DNA of 64,000 bases from Allorhizobium borbori (lineage in GTDB: Bacteria; Pseudomonadota; Alphaproteobacteria; Rhizobiales; Rhizobiaceae): NCBI RefSeq assembly GCF_014196535.1, contig NZ_JACIDU010000009.1, forward strand, positions 62,001 to 126,000, written 5' to 3'. Under the pieces are notes generated by a model, which searched no databases, was not told the origin of the DNA, and saw only the letters and a list, made by a program, of their open reading frames with translations. The translations under genes and the position numbers were made by a program. This document shows positions 1-10,646 of this stretch, piece by piece (position 1 is the stretch's first letter; the number at the start of each line of letters is the position of its first letter).

Positions 1-820
1 TGACCATGCAACCGATATTACCGTCGAGCGCGACATAGGCGAGATCGTACTTCGACGCCTCGATTTCCTTGTCGTCTTCTTCGGTGAGATCGCGCAGTTC
101 GAGCAGTTCCGGATGACGGAACATGGCGTTGCCGTCGATCGAGAGCTTTGCGTCGAGAACGCGGATGTTGCCGTCCGTCAGCACGACGAGCGGATTGATT
201 TCGAGCAGGCTCATGTCCTTCTCGATAAAGGCCTTGTAGAGCAGCGGGAACAGCATGGACGCCTGCCCGCGGGCAACGCCTTCGAGTTCCAGCGCATCGG
301 AAAGCCGTGCGGAATCTTCAGCCGTCACGCCCGCATCCGGGTCGATCGCGACGGTGACGATCTTTTCAGGCGTTTCTTCAGCGACCGTTTCAATGTCCAT
401 GCCGCCTTCGGTCGAAACGACGAAGGCGACACGGCCGACGGAACGGTCCACCAGGATGGAAAGGTACAATTCACGAGCGATGCTGGCACCGTCCTCGATG
501 TAAAGACGGTTGACCTGCTTACCGGCAGGGCCGGTCTGCTTGGTCACGAGCGTGTTGCCGAGCATTTCCTTCGCATTGGTGACGACCTCCTCAATGGTCT
601 TCACAACGCGCACACCGCCCTTCGCATCAGGCGCAAGTTCCTTGAACTTGCCCTTGCCGCGACCGCCGGCGTGAATCTGACTCTTCACCACGTAAACGGG
701 GCCCGGAAGCTGCTTTGCGGCAGCCTCCGCTTCCTCAGCCTTGAAGATGGCCACACCCGCCGCGACGGGTGCGCCATAGCTCTTCAACAAGGCCTTGGCC
801 TGATACTCATGAATGTTCAC
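1..820 (-). CDS. sucC: Succinyl-CoA ligase (ADP-forming) subunit beta, 3' end beyond the window
   Basis: Forms the beta subunit of the cytoplasmic TCA-cycle enzyme that converts succinyl-CoA to succinate with nucleotide phosphorylation. The N-terminal 273 codons are present, beginning [16 protein letters not shown], the usual SucC start, and running through the ATP-grasp region. The start is a GTG at 820 preceded by a strong AAGGAGGAG ribosome site six bases upstream; no in-frame ATG fits the family N-terminus. It lies 33 bases downstream of mdh on the same strand, matching the mdh-sucCDAB operon known in rhizobia, so it is probably cotranscribed with mdh. The stop codon is outside the left edge. 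Confidence 0.97.
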   Translation of the reverse strand, partial: MNIHEYQAKALLKSYGAPVAAGVAIFKAEEAEAAAKQLPGPVYVVKSQIHAGGRGKGKFKELAPDAKGGVRVVKTIEEVVTNAKEMLGNTLVTKQTGPAGKQVNRLYIEDGASIARELYLSILVDRSVGRVAFVVSTEGGMDIETVAEETPEKIVTVAIDPDAGVTAEDSARLSDALELEGVARGQASMLFPLLYKAFIEKDMSLLEINPLVVLTDGNIRVLDAKLSIDGNAMFRHPELLELRDLTEEDDKEIEASKYDLAYVALDGNIGCMV

Positions 821-853
821 GAACCACTCCTCCTTGGTTGTTACTGACCCGAC

Positions 854-1974
<1,121 letters not shown>

Positions 1975-1989
1975 TCTCGCGATGGGGGA

Positions 1990-3147
1990 TTAGTTTCCGC
2001 GTTTTGTGCGGTGCAGCTCGAGATAATCCGCACTCCGCATCTCAAAAAGGCGGGAAACGGTTCTGTCGAACTCGAAACCTTCCGTACCGCGTCGTTCGGC
2101 CAGAAGGTCTTCCGGCATTGCCTCGGCAGAAGCAAAGAGCCGGACCTGATTGTCGTAAAGCGTATCGATCAGAATGATGAAGCGCTTCGTCTCGTTCCGC
2201 TTTTCCGGCGACATGCGCGGAATACCATCCAGAAACACCGTGTCGAAACGATGCGCGATGGCGAGATAGTCGGAAGCGCCGAGCGGCACCTCGCACAGCG
2301 ATGCGAAGGTGAAGCGTCCGGCCTGGCCACAGGCGAGCGGCACGTCGATATGTCGGCCCTTCATCTGGATCTGGGTCGGCTCGGCATCCTCACCGCCGGT
2401 CACACGGCTCCAGGCCGCGTCCATGGCCGCGTCGGCCTTCGGCCCGAGCGGCGCAATGTAGACCGGCAGGCTGTCGAGCTTCTCCATGCGGTAGTCCGTC
2501 GGTGAATCGAGGCTCGTCACCTCGACATTCTGCTTGAGCAACCCGATAAACGGCAGAAAGAGGCCACGATTGAGGCCGTTGTGATAAAGATCGTCCGGAA
2601 TGACATTGGACGTTGCCACCAGAACGCAGCCATGTGCGAACAGCTCCGTGAACAACCGGGACAGGATCATCGCATCGGCGATGTCCGTAACGGTAAATTC
2701 ATCGAAACACAGAAGTTCCGCTTCTGCGCGGATGGACGCCGCTACAGGCGGCACGGGGTCGGCCTGACGTGTCTCCCCCGCCTTGAATTTCTGCCGGTGT
2801 GCATGGATGCGCGCATGCACATCCGCCATGAACTCATGGAAATGGGCCCGCCGCTTCGCCTCGACCGGCGCCAGCTTGAAGAACATGTCCATCAGCATCG
2901 TCTTGCCGCGACCGACGCTGCCATAGACGTAAAGGCCCTGAATGGGCTCCGCTTTCCGACCTTTGCCGAACAGCCAGCCGAGCGCGCCCCGCTTGGGAGA
3001 AGGCTGACGCACACCAAGATCGCCGAGAATACGATCGAGATGGGCGGCGACGGCAAATTGTGCATCGTCCGCCTGAAGGCTGCCGGATTCCGTCAGTGCC
3101 CGAAGTTGCTCACTGACGCCGAACGGCGCATCCTGTCTCGATAGCAT
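1990..3147 (-). CDS. zapE: ZapE/AFG1-like cell division ATPase
   Basis: A 385-residue P-loop ATPase of the AFG1/ZapE family. ZapE acts at the septum on the FtsZ ring in gammaproteobacteria, while the mitochondrial homologue AFG1 works in protein quality control. The Walker A motif GSVGRGKT lies at residues 76-83, followed by a Walker B-like LLCFDEF and the family motif VTDIADAMIL. The ATG at 3147 has a poor ribosome site, but the N-terminus fits the family. It lies upstream of mdh on the same strand with 173 bases between, so mdh probably has its own promoter. The family is clear; the cellular role here is inferred from homologues. Confidence 0.93.
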   Translation of the reverse strand: MLSRQDAPFGVSEQLRALTESGSLQADDAQFAVAAHLDRILGDLGVRQPSPKRGALGWLFGKGRKAEPIQGLYVYGSVGRGKTMLMDMFFKLAPVEAKRRAHFHEFMADVHARIHAHRQKFKAGETRQADPVPPVAASIRAEAELLCFDEFTVTDIADAMILSRLFTELFAHGCVLVATSNVIPDDLYHNGLNRGLFLPFIGLLKQNVEVTSLDSPTDYRMEKLDSLPVYIAPLGPKADAAMDAAWSRVTGGEDAEPTQIQMKGRHIDVPLACGQAGRFTFASLCEVPLGASDYLAIAHRFDTVFLDGIPRMSPEKRNETKRFIILIDTLYDNQVRLFASAEAMPEDLLAERRGTEGFEFDRTVSRLFEMRSADYLELHRTKRGN

Positions 3148-3292
3148 CGTGAATGATCCGACCCGAAAGACCGCAGAAGCGGCTCCGTTTTATCTTTTGC
3201 ACGTCTCGCCCGATTGGGCGATCGACACGCCAAACTGTCATTTCGCAACCGTGTGATGGCAGCGTGCCGAACACCCCGCCATCCCGCCGGCA

Positions 3293-3832
3293 TCAACGGC
3301 TCAGGCTGACCGTCTGTCCGTCGCTGGTCGAGCCTTCGTAACGATTGTCCGCAGTCTTGTAGAGCGTGCCGATGACATTGCCATTACGATCCTTGAGACT
3401 GACCTGACGGCCAGAAACCTCCCAGGAGCCCATCGTGCTGAGGGTGCCCGAGCAACCGCGCGTTCCGCCGCGCGAGCCGCTGCCAAGATTGGTCAGCGTC
3501 AGGAACATGTCGCAGTTCGAACCACCGTTCGAAACGCGCCAGCTCCCGACCATTCCTTCCTTCTTCACGTCCTGCGCAGTGGCCGGCGGAGCGGCGGAAG
3601 CAGCCCCCGGCGTCAGCGAGGCCGTCTGCGGTGCATTCGGGAACTGGCCGGGCTGCGGCGGCATTTGCGGCGAAGCCGGCGGCGGCAGGGCGCCCGACTG
3701 GACACCGCCCACCGGCTGGGCCTGAAGCGGGGCAAGGGAGGAGGACGAACCGCCAAAACCGTCTGTCGTGCGCTGACATCCAGCAAGAGAAAGACCGATT
3801 GCGGCGATTGTCGCAACATATCTCAACTGCAT
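3293..3832 (-). CDS. Omp19-like outer-membrane lipoprotein with protease-inhibitor (Inh) domain
   Basis: A 179-residue lipoprotein with an N-terminal signal ending in the lipobox LSLAGC (lipidated Cys19), a Pro/Ala/Gln-rich linker to about residue 95, and a C-terminal AprI/Inh beta-barrel domain (from about GMVGSWRV to QTVSLSR) with two cysteines that probably form a disulfide. Layout and C-terminal signature match Brucella Omp19, which inhibits host and bacterial proteases; the function here is inferred from that. It sits between zapE and sdhB on the same strand with gaps on both sides and is probably monocistronic. Confidence 0.88.
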   Translation of the reverse strand: MQLRYVATIAAIGLSLAGCQRTTDGFGGSSSSLAPLQAQPVGGVQSGALPPPASPQMPPQPGQFPNAPQTASLTPGAASAAPPATAQDVKKEGMVGSWRVSNGGSNCDMFLTLTNLGSGSRGGTRGCSGTLSTMGSWEVSGRQVSLKDRNGNVIGTLYKTADNRYEGSTSDGQTVSLSR

Positions 3833-4035
3833 TCTCGAACTCCCGTTGACCCTGTCATCTCGAATACGCCCGGAGGCGCATCGAACCGCCTTGAGGACAA
3901 TACAGCCCTTACCCGCGAAACATGGCGGAATTATCCTAATAAATAGCGGGCGATCAAGGTCGCCTTGCCGGCGATTGTCGCATTTCGGAACGAAAGACGT
4001 AATTCCATGACCATCCGCTGCGATTGCATTGCATC

Positions 4036-4064
4036 AAAAAGCCGCCGGTCTTGCAACCGGCGGC
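4036..4064 (-). terminator. Rho-independent terminator after sdhB
   Basis: On the minus strand a GC-rich stem (4056-4064 with 4041-4049, nine base pairs, six-base loop) is followed directly by a run of five T. It starts about 40 bases past the sdhB stop and closes the sdhCDAB operon. Confidence 0.9.
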
Positions 4065-4101
4065 TCCCTGTTCCTTGAAAATGTCGCTCGGACAATCGCG
4101 A

Positions 4102-4881
4102 TCAGACGCGGCGCTCGACCATCATCTTCTTGATTTCGGCAATCGCCTTGGCCGGGTTCAGACCCTTCGGGCAGGCCTGCGCACAGTTCATGATCGTGTG
4201 GCAGCGGTACAGACGGAAGGGGTCTTCCAGATTGTCCAGACGCTCGCCCTTGGCTTCGTCACGGCTGTCGATCAGCCAGCGATAGGCCTGAAGCAGAACG
4301 GCCGGGCCGAGGTAACGATCCCCGTTCCACCAGTAGCTCGGGCAGGAGGTCGAACAGCAGGCGCAGAGAATGCACTCGTACAGACCATCGAGCTTGAGAC
4401 GATCTTCGTGGCTCTGCTTCCATTCCTTCGCCGGCGGCGGGGAAACGGTCTTGAGCCAGGGTTCGATCGAACGGTGCTGCGCGTAGAACTGCGTCAGGTC
4501 CGGAATGAGGTCCTTCACAACCGGCATGTGCGGCAGCGGATAGACCTTCACCGTGCCGCTCACCTCGTCCATGCCCTTGGTGCAGGCCAGGGTGTTGGTG
4601 CCGTCGATGTTCATGGCGCAGGAACCGCAGATGCCTTCTCGGCAGGAACGGCGCAGCGTCAGCGTCGGGTCGATCTTGTTCTTGATGTAGAGCAGAGCGT
4701 CGAGCACCATCGGGCCGCAATCATCGAGATCGACGTAATAGGTGTCGATCCGCGGATTCTGGCCGTCGTCCGGGTTCCAGCGATAGATGCGGTATTCGCG
4801 CACATTCTTGGCGCCCGCCGGCTTCGGCCAGATCTTGCCTTCCTTGACTTGAGAATTCTTCGGGAGAGCGAGTTCAACCAT
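4102..4881 (-). CDS. sdhB: Succinate dehydrogenase iron-sulfur subunit
   Basis: The electron-transfer subunit of complex II, carrying [2Fe-2S], [4Fe-4S] and [3Fe-4S] clusters between SdhA and the membrane anchors. The 259-residue protein shows the [2Fe-2S] ferredoxin cysteines (CREGICGSC and a later Cys in TNTLAC), then [12 protein letters not shown] and [12 protein letters not shown] for the other two clusters. It is the last gene of sdhCDAB, 17 bases after sdhA, and is followed by a strong terminator. The length and C-terminus KKMMVERRV are typical for the group. Confidence 0.98.
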   Translation of the reverse strand: MVELALPKNSQVKEGKIWPKPAGAKNVREYRIYRWNPDDGQNPRIDTYYVDLDDCGPMVLDALLYIKNKIDPTLTLRRSCREGICGSCAMNIDGTNTLACTKGMDEVSGTVKVYPLPHMPVVKDLIPDLTQFYAQHRSIEPWLKTVSPPPAKEWKQSHEDRLKLDGLYECILCACCSTSCPSYWWNGDRYLGPAVLLQAYRWLIDSRDEAKGERLDNLEDPFRLYRCHTIMNCAQACPKGLNPAKAIAEIKKMMVERRV

Positions 4882-4898
4882 ATCGATATCTCCTCAAA

Positions 4899-6740
4899 TC
4901 AATAGACGCGGGCCTTCGGCGCGATCTTCTTGAGATCGATACCGTCGGCGATGAGGTCGGTGTGAACCGGGCGATAGTCGAGCTTGACGTCACCGGCTTC
5001 GGAGACCCAGGCCAGCGTGTGCTTGCGCCAGTTCTCGTCGTCGCGGCCGCCAAGCGGACCGTCCTTGTAGTCCTCGCGGGCGTGAGCGCCGCGGCTTTCC
5101 TTGCGCGCTTCCGCACCGAATACCGTGGTGATGGCGTTCGGCATCAGGTTGTAGAGTTCCAGCGTTTCGACAAGGTCGGAGTTCCAGACCATCGAACGGT
5201 CCGTGACCTTGACGTCCGGCAGTTCCTTCCAGATGGCCGAAAGGCGGCGGCAGCCGCTTTCCAGCGCTTCCTGCGTGCGGAACACGGCGGCGTCTTCCTG
5301 CATGGCGCGCTGCATCTTGTCGCGCAGCACGGCAGTCGGCGTCGCGCCCTTGGCGTAACGCAGGCCATCGAAGCGAGCCATGATCTTGTCGCAGGCATCC
5401 GTGTTGAGCGCCGGGATCGGCTCGGACTTGTCGATGATCTGGCCGGCGCGGATGGCGGCGGCGCGACCGAAGACCACGAGGTCGATCAGCGAGTTGGAGC
5501 CGAGACGGTTGGCGCCGTGCACCGAGGCGCAGCCGGCTTCACCCACAGCCATCAGGCCGGGAGCGACACGTTCCGGGTTGGAGGCGTCGGCGTTCAGCAC
5601 TTCGCCCCAGTAGTTAGTCGGAATGCCGCCCATGTTGTAGTGAACGGTCGGCAGAACCGGGATCGGCTCGCGGGTCACGTCGACACCTGCAAAGATCTTG
5701 GCGCTTTCCGAGATGCCCGGCAGGCGTTCGTGAAGAACGGCGGGATCGAGGTGGTCGAGGTGCAGGAAGATGTGATCCTTGTTCTTGCCGACGCCGCGGC
5801 CTTCACGGATTTCCATCGTCATGCAGCGCGAAACCACGTCACGCGAGGCAAGGTCCTTGGCAGACGGCGCATAGCGTTCCATGAAACGCTCGCCTTCGGA
5901 GTTGACGAGATAACCGCCTTCGCCGCGTGCGCCTTCGGTGATGAGACAGCCGGCGCCGTAGATGCCCGTCGGGTGGAACTGGACGAATTCCATGTCCTGC
6001 AGCGGCAGGCCGGCGCGCGAGATCATGCCGCCGCCGTCACCCGTGCAGGTGTGGGCGGAGGTTGCCGAGAAGTAGGCGCGACCGTAGCCGCCGGTGGCCA
6101 GAACGACCATCTTGGCGGAGAAACGGTGGATCGTGCCGTCTTCCAGGCACCAGGCCACGACGCCGGTGCAACGACCGTCATCGGACATGATCAGGTCGAG
6201 CGCGAAATACTCGATGAAGAATTCGGCATTGTTGCGCAGCGACTGGCCATAGAGCGTGTGCAGGATGGCGTGACCGGTACGGTCGGCGGCGGCGCAGGTG
6301 CGCTGCACCGGCGGGCCTTCGCCATAGTTCTGCATGTGACCGCCGAACGGGCGCTGGTAGATCTTGCCTTCCTCGTTACGCGAGAACGGCACGCCGTAAT
6401 GTTCCAGCTCATAGACAGCCTTCGGGGCTTCCATGGCGAGATACTGCATGGCGTCGACGTCGCCGAGCCAGTCGGAACCCTTGACGGTGTCGTAAAGGTG
6501 CCACTGCCAGCAGTCGGGCGTCATGTTGGTAAGCGAAGCGGCAATACCGCCCTGCGCCGCAACAGTGTGCGAGCGGGTCGGGAAAACCTTGGTGATGCAG
6601 GCGGTCTTGAAGCCCTGCTCTGCCATGCCGAGCGTGGCGCGAAGACCAGCGCCGCCGGCGCCCACGACCACGACGTCATAGGAATGATCGACGTAGGTGT
6701 AGGCCTTGCCATTCTGGGCGGGTGAAACAACGGGTGCCAT
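4899..6740 (-). CDS. sdhA: Succinate dehydrogenase flavoprotein subunit
   Basis: Catalytic FAD subunit of complex II, oxidising succinate to fumarate at the inner membrane. The 613-residue protein has the dinucleotide-binding motif VVGAGGAG near residues 25-32 and His58 in the SHTVAAQGG motif, the covalent FAD-attachment histidine in the family. Catalytic segments around HPTGIYGAG and the C-terminal [14 protein letters not shown] region are present. It lies between sdhD and sdhB with short gaps (6 and 17 bases), consistent with a single transcript. A long antisense open frame opposite it is a codon-bias shadow. Confidence 0.98.
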   Translation of the reverse strand: MAPVVSPAQNGKAYTYVDHSYDVVVVGAGGAGLRATLGMAEQGFKTACITKVFPTRSHTVAAQGGIAASLTNMTPDCWQWHLYDTVKGSDWLGDVDAMQYLAMEAPKAVYELEHYGVPFSRNEEGKIYQRPFGGHMQNYGEGPPVQRTCAAADRTGHAILHTLYGQSLRNNAEFFIEYFALDLIMSDDGRCTGVVAWCLEDGTIHRFSAKMVVLATGGYGRAYFSATSAHTCTGDGGGMISRAGLPLQDMEFVQFHPTGIYGAGCLITEGARGEGGYLVNSEGERFMERYAPSAKDLASRDVVSRCMTMEIREGRGVGKNKDHIFLHLDHLDPAVLHERLPGISESAKIFAGVDVTREPIPVLPTVHYNMGGIPTNYWGEVLNADASNPERVAPGLMAVGEAGCASVHGANRLGSNSLIDLVVFGRAAAIRAGQIIDKSEPIPALNTDACDKIMARFDGLRYAKGATPTAVLRDKMQRAMQEDAAVFRTQEALESGCRRLSAIWKELPDVKVTDRSMVWNSDLVETLELYNLMPNAITTVFGAEARKESRGAHAREDYKDGPLGGRDDENWRKHTLAWVSEAGDVKLDYRPVHTDLIADGIDLKKIAPKARVY

Positions 6741-6746
6741 GATGGA

Positions 6747-7130
6747 TTATCCTGCGAATGCGATCTTCAGAATGGCGAAGAGACAGAGACCCGCCACGAA
6801 AATCGAGAAAAACGTGTTCAGCATCAGAAGGACGACCTTGCGCCATTCAACGTGGATATAGTCCTCGATGATGACCTGCATGCCGAGCTTCATGTGAATG
6901 ATGCCCGAGATCACGACGAGACCCATCGTAACGGCCACGAACGGGTTCGCAAGCGCCGCCACAACTTCCGCATGCGGAGCGCCGCCATACTTCAGCAGGA
7001 AGATGACGAAGAAGATGAGAAGCGGCACATTGGCAGCCGCCGTCACGCGCTGGCGCCAGAAATGCTCGGTGCCATCCTTGGCGGAGCCCAGTCCGCGAAC
7101 CTTACCCAGAGGGGTACGCATATCGCTCAT
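6747..7130 (-). CDS. sdhD: Succinate dehydrogenase membrane anchor subunit
   Basis: A 127-residue integral membrane subunit of complex II that binds haem b and quinone with SdhC. It begins [20 protein letters not shown], followed by three predicted membrane helices (about residues 33-50, 60-80 and 100-125); the HMKLG motif holds the likely haem-ligand histidine. The frame extends upstream, but ATG 7130 has a GAGGAGA ribosome site at good spacing and matches the family N-terminus. It lies 11 bases after sdhC and 6 before sdhA. Confidence 0.95.
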   Translation of the reverse strand: MSDMRTPLGKVRGLGSAKDGTEHFWRQRVTAAANVPLLIFFVIFLLKYGGAPHAEVVAALANPFVAVTMGLVVISGIIHMKLGMQVIIEDYIHVEWRKVVLLMLNTFFSIFVAGLCLFAILKIAFAG

Positions 7131-7141
7131 GTTGGATCTCC

Positions 7142-7534
7142 TCACCAGACAATGTAGCCGATGATCCAGATGAGGACCGTCAGACAGATCGAAGCGACAA
7201 AGGTGGCCTTGGCAAGCTTGGTGGAAAAGTGCTTTTCGAAACCATAGCCGGCATCCCACATGAAGTGGCGTAGGCCGCCGAGCATGTGGTGGACGAGTGC
7301 CCAAGTGTAGCCGAGCAGCACGATCTTGCCGATGAACGTGCCCATAGCCCACTGAACCCAGGCGTAATAGGCATCGCCCGACGCGGCGGCAACCAGCCAC
7401 CAGACCACGAGCAACGTACCGAAATAAAGCGCGCCACCGGTGATGCGGTGCACAATCGACGAAATCATCGTCGGAATCGGTTTGTAAATTTGAAGATGCG
7501 GCGACAAAGGCCGATTATTTGTCACATTCGCCAT
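7142..7534 (-). CDS. sdhC: Succinate dehydrogenase cytochrome b556 subunit
   Basis: The 130-residue first gene of sdhCDAB. It begins [20 protein letters not shown] and contains the SdhC signature [12 protein letters not shown] (SxxHRxTG) followed by three membrane helices; a histidine in the [11 protein letters not shown] segment is the likely axial haem ligand. Together with SdhD it forms the ubiquinone site. The operon promoter must lie in 7535-7854, where a 9-bp-arm inverted repeat sits 52-82 bases upstream of this start. Confidence 0.97.
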   Translation of the reverse strand: MANVTNNRPLSPHLQIYKPIPTMISSIVHRITGGALYFGTLLVVWWLVAAASGDAYYAWVQWAMGTFIGKIVLLGYTWALVHHMLGGLRHFMWDAGYGFEKHFSTKLAKATFVASICLTVLIWIIGYIVW

Positions 7535-7854
7535 CAGAACCTCGCGGCGTTAAAGTGCGCTTCGATTTTCGGGGCATCCCTCCCGGCGATACATCCCCGG
7601 TTTTACCATGTATCGCGTCAGTCCGGACCTTTAGAACAACAAAGGACGCCTCGACAAGCACTATGTTTTCGCCGTCAGGAATTTAATCGATTGGTTCGCC
7701 CAATGACCTAGGGTCGGGAGACCCGCCGGATTGGCGCAAAAACGAATCACCTGTGCAGAAAAATCGATACGCCCTTCCCCTCGCCCTCATCTGCAACATA
7801 TGCGAGGTTAGCAATTCGTTAAAGTCCTGGAACAAACGTTTGGGAGGAAAAGCC
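7535..7854. promoter_or_regulatory. Divergent intergenic region of sdhC and a secreted orphan
   Basis: These 320 bases carry no convincing gene. They must hold the minus-strand promoter of sdhCDAB and the plus-strand promoter of the 7855 gene. The clearest structure is an inverted repeat with perfect nine-base arms (GCGATACAT at 7586-7594, ATGTATCGC at 7608-7616) and a 13-base spacer. It lies in the sdhC leader or promoter and could be an operator or an mRNA stem-loop. Confidence 0.55.
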
Positions 7855-8169
7855 ATGCCTCACCGTTTTCGCAACGGCGCCTTCGCAGCCTTTGTCGGCC
7901 TTGCGGCCTCGACCGTATCGGCACAGGCCGGCGAATATTTCGCCCAGGGCGACCGGGGTGCAGCAAACCTGCCATCGATGACCCGCTGGGGCGATACCTA
8001 TGCCGGTGCGGTGTCCGCCGTCAGCTTTCGCCACGGCACCTATTTCTCGATCGATCGGGACGCACGTCCGGATTTCGCACCGCAGGAAAAGCGGCGGCCC
8101 GCCCGCATCATCGATGCACGCGAGGCGCGTTGCAGCTACGAGGCCGGCGTCTGCGTGATCCGTCCCTAA
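7855..8169 (+). CDS. Small secreted protein of unknown function
   Basis: A 104-residue protein I do not recognise. A Sec signal peptide is likely (a short basic N-terminus MPHRFRNG, a hydrophobic stretch, cleavage after AQA near residue 25). The mature part is charged, with two cysteines near the C-terminus (ARCSYEAGVCVIRP) that could form a disulfide. An ATG further upstream is in frame, but the GGGAGGAAAA ribosome site and the signal peptide point to 7855. It is divergent from sdhC and convergent with the methyltransferase four bases beyond its stop. Confidence 0.75.
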   Translation: MPHRFRNGAFAAFVGLAASTVSAQAGEYFAQGDRGAANLPSMTRWGDTYAGAVSAVSFRHGTYFSIDRDARPDFAPQEKRRPARIIDAREARCSYEAGVCVIRP

Positions 8170-8173
8170 ACGT

Positions 8174-8815
8174 TCAGGTGAAGCGCCACACCGTCGTGCG
8201 TTTCACTTCGCTGTCTTCCAGTGCGCGGGTCACCGGCACCTGATAGGTCGCGACCGGCTGCAGCCGCTCCTTGGGCAGGTAGGCCCGGCCCGGATCACCC
8301 GCCAGCACGACCGCACCTCGATCGCACAGGGCCGCAAACCATGGAATGAGCGCGCCCGCGAAGGCCTTGTCGTAGAAGACATCGCCGGCAAGGATCACGT
8401 CCCAGCCTTCGTCGCGACCGATCAGGTCTTCACCGCAAAAGCCGAGCGTTATGCCGTTCACTCCGGCGTTAAGCGCAATTGCCGCTTCGGCAAAGGGATC
8501 GATATCGGCGGCGATAACCTCCGCCGCCCCCGCCTTCATCGCCGCAATCCCGACGATACCGGAGCCGGAAGCGAAATCGAGGACGCGCTTGCCCTCCACT
8601 ATACTCGGATGTTCCAGCACGAAACGCGCAAGCCCCTGTCCGCCGGCCCAGGCAAAGGCCCAGAAGGGTGGCGGTAAGCCGATCTCTTCCAGTTCGTCCT
8701 CGGTCTTCAACCAGAGATCATGGGCTTCCGAAGCGAGATACAGCGAAATCTCCGGCACATGCGGCGGCTGCGCCAGCCCCGTATTGTCGAGAATGAACGC
8801 GCGCTTGTCGATCAA
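8174..8815 (-). CDS. METTL20/ETF-beta-type protein lysine methyltransferase
   Basis: A 213-residue SAM-dependent methyltransferase. SAM motif I is LDFASGSGIVG (about residues 78-88), the acidic motif II is AADIDP, and the MTF16-family signature D-x-x-Y is present as DVFYDK. Sequence and length fit the METTL20 group; a homologue from Agrobacterium has been reported, as I recall, to methylate ribosomal protein L7/L12 and ETF-beta, so those substrates are plausible but not shown here. Its start overlaps the zntB stop by four bases, so the two are translationally coupled. It was annotated as a generic class I methyltransferase in many genomes. Confidence 0.82.
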   Translation of the reverse strand: MIDKRAFILDNTGLAQPPHVPEISLYLASEAHDLWLKTEDELEEIGLPPPFWAFAWAGGQGLARFVLEHPSIVEGKRVLDFASGSGIVGIAAMKAGAAEVIAADIDPFAEAAIALNAGVNGITLGFCGEDLIGRDEGWDVILAGDVFYDKAFAGALIPWFAALCDRGAVVLAGDPGRAYLPKERLQPVATYQVPVTRALEDSEVKRTTVWRFT

Positions 8816-9849
8816 CGGCGCCCTCCCAGCCAGCGGATGATGAAGATGACGAAAGCGGTCGCGAGCCCCACGAAGCCCAGCGCGAACCAGAAGCCACCCG
8901 CCGTTTCCGCAAAAGGCAGGTCCTTGGTGTTCATGCCGAAAAGGCCGGTGACCAGCGTGCCCGGGAGAAAGACCGCCGAGAGAACCGACAGAATGAAGAG
9001 CTGCCGGTTGGTTTCGGCGCTCGCAAGCGCCTCGATTTCTTCGCGAATGAGCCGGGCGCGCGCCTGAAGATCGCGGACCTCGTTATCGAGCCCATCCAGA
9101 GAAGCGACCAGCCGCGACGCCTCACCGATGGCGGAAACGGCCGGCGACGTCGGGTTCTCGGCGGCCAGCATCCCGAGGCGACGCATCAGGGAGCGCATCG
9201 GCGCGACCTCGCGGTGCAGGCGCAGAAGCGTCCGGCGCATTCGTGCGACATTGTGATGACCGGCATCGCTCAGGCCTGCGATCACCGCGTCCTCCAGATC
9301 GTCGAACCGGTCGGCGAAGGTTTCGATATGATCGGATGCGGCATCGATGAAGGCATCGCCCAGCGCACCGATCAGTGCCCCCGGTGTCTCGATGCGACGG
9401 CCGGACACGACGGCACGGCGGACCTTTTCAACGCACATCAATGGGTGACGACGCACCGAAATGACCCGCCGGTCGCCCAGCGCCAGCCGCAACCGTGCCG
9501 GTTCGAAACCGACGGCGCCATCGAACTCGGTCTGGAAATCGGAGAGGATGAGACCGACGGCCTGCGCATCACCCACCGCGATATGACGGTCCTCATCATC
9601 CAGAAGCAGGGTGCGGACGGGAGCCGACAATGCCGCATGACGACCGACGAAGGTTTGCGTGCGCATGTCCGCGAGGTTGAAATGAAGCCACAACCAACCT
9701 TCGCCGACACCTTGCTCCAGTGTCGAGGCATCGCAGTTCGAAAGCGTTCGCCCCACCCCGTCCCGATCGAAGGCAATGGCAAAGACGAGGCCGCCAAGCC
9801 ACGCCTGCGCCCCATCCGTTGCAACATTGAATGCCTGCAAGACCGCCAT
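8812..9849 (-). CDS. zntB: ZntB/CorA-family metal ion transporter
   Basis: A 345-residue member of the CorA superfamily. It has a long cytoplasmic N-terminal domain rich in coiled-coil helices and two C-terminal membrane helices; the first ends in the family signature GMN (LFGMNTKDLPF, around residues 308-318). ZntB proteins move Zn2+ and related cations across the inner membrane. CorA rather than ZntB function cannot be excluded, but the length and the short loop fit ZntB. It overlaps the following methyltransferase gene by four bases. Confidence 0.88.
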   Translation of the reverse strand: MAVLQAFNVATDGAQAWLGGLVFAIAFDRDGVGRTLSNCDASTLEQGVGEGWLWLHFNLADMRTQTFVGRHAALSAPVRTLLLDDEDRHIAVGDAQAVGLILSDFQTEFDGAVGFEPARLRLALGDRRVISVRRHPLMCVEKVRRAVVSGRRIETPGALIGALGDAFIDAASDHIETFADRFDDLEDAVIAGLSDAGHHNVARMRRTLLRLHREVAPMRSLMRRLGMLAAENPTSPAVSAIGEASRLVASLDGLDNEVRDLQARARLIREEIEALASAETNRQLFILSVLSAVFLPGTLVTGLFGMNTKDLPFAETAGGFWFALGFVGLATAFVIFIIRWLGGRR

Positions 9850-9894
9850 GAAAGCCTCCGGGGCTGGCGAGAAGGAACAGGAGAGGGGGCGTTA

Positions 9895-10338
9895 TCAGTC
9901 CGGCGAGCGAGGCGGATGATCGAGCCCGCCCATGCGGCAAACCTCAAAGTATTCCTCTTCCGTCACCGGCTGCACGGAAAGACGCATGGAGGTCACCAGC
10001 GCCATCTTGGCAAGCGTCGGCGTTGCCTTCACCGTCTTCAGTGTTACCGGCTTTGGCACGTCGCAAACGGCACGAATATCGACACAATCCCAGCGGGCAT
10101 CGCCCTCAGCCGTCGAATCCGGATGCGACAGGGCGCAGACCTCGACGATACCGACCACTTCCAGCCCCTCGTTCGAGTGGTAGAAGAAGCCCTTGTCGCC
10201 GATCTTCATGGTCCGCATATTGTTGCGGGCCAGATAGTTGCGCACGCCGGTCCATTCCTCGCCGATCTCGCCCTTGGCTTTCTGCTGCTCCCACGACCAT
10301 TTGAAGGGTTCGGATTTGAAGAGCCAGTAGTTCGCCAT
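9895..10338 (-). CDS. EVE domain protein (THYN1-like)
   Basis: A 147-residue single-domain protein beginning MANYWLFKSEPFKWSW, with the EVE/PUA-like fold signature (YWLFKSEP, WTGVRNYLARNNMR, GDKGFFYHS). EVE domains bind modified nucleobases in DNA or RNA; the target here is unknown. The frame is open upstream, but ATG 10338 gives the family N-terminus and starts two bases after the YciI gene, so they form an operon. It is a housekeeping copy rather than part of a restriction system, as no restriction genes are nearby. Confidence 0.9.
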   Translation of the reverse strand: MANYWLFKSEPFKWSWEQQKAKGEIGEEWTGVRNYLARNNMRTMKIGDKGFFYHSNEGLEVVGIVEVCALSHPDSTAEGDARWDCVDIRAVCDVPKPVTLKTVKATPTLAKMALVTSMRLSVQPVTEEEYFEVCRMGGLDHPPRSPD

Positions 10339-10340
10339 GG

Positions 10341-10634
10341 TCAAGCCTCGGGGTTCACGAAGACCCAGTTCCACGGGCGCACGGTGACATCGGAAAACAG
10401 GCCGGCACCAGCGTAGGGATCCTGCGCGGCAAGCGCCGTGGCGGCTTCAAGGCTTTCGGCTTTCAGGATGAGCATCGAGCCGACCGGCTTGCCGTCATCG
10501 CCCAGAAACGGGCCGGCAGCCTTGAGCGTTCCTTCGGCTTCGAGACCCTTCAGCCATTCGACATGGGGCGGGCGGGTGGCCATGCGCAGGTCGAGATGGC
10601 CGGGCTTGTCATTGCACAGGACGACGAACAGCAT
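10341..10634 (-). CDS. YciI-like protein
   Basis: A 97-residue protein of the YciI family, a dimeric ferredoxin-like fold. It begins MLFVVLCNDKPGHLDLR and has the family segments RPPHVEWL, AGPFL and DPYAGAGLF; the conserved His-Asp pair typical of YciI is seen as H25 and D76 or nearby. The biochemical role is not settled; some members act as dehydrochlorinase-like or haem-related proteins. It lies 12 bases after gpsA and two bases before the EVE gene, so the run tsaD-gpsA-yciI-EVE is probably one transcript. Confidence 0.88.
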   Translation of the reverse strand: MLFVVLCNDKPGHLDLRMATRPPHVEWLKGLEAEGTLKAAGPFLGDDGKPVGSMLILKAESLEAATALAAQDPYAGAGLFSDVTVRPWNWVFVNPEA

Positions 10635-10646
10635 TTGCGAACTCCT

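Noticed and set aside
4962-6725. A 587-codon plus-strand frame opposite sdhA
   Set aside because: It is a shadow of a clear sdhA gene; no ribosome site and no domain.
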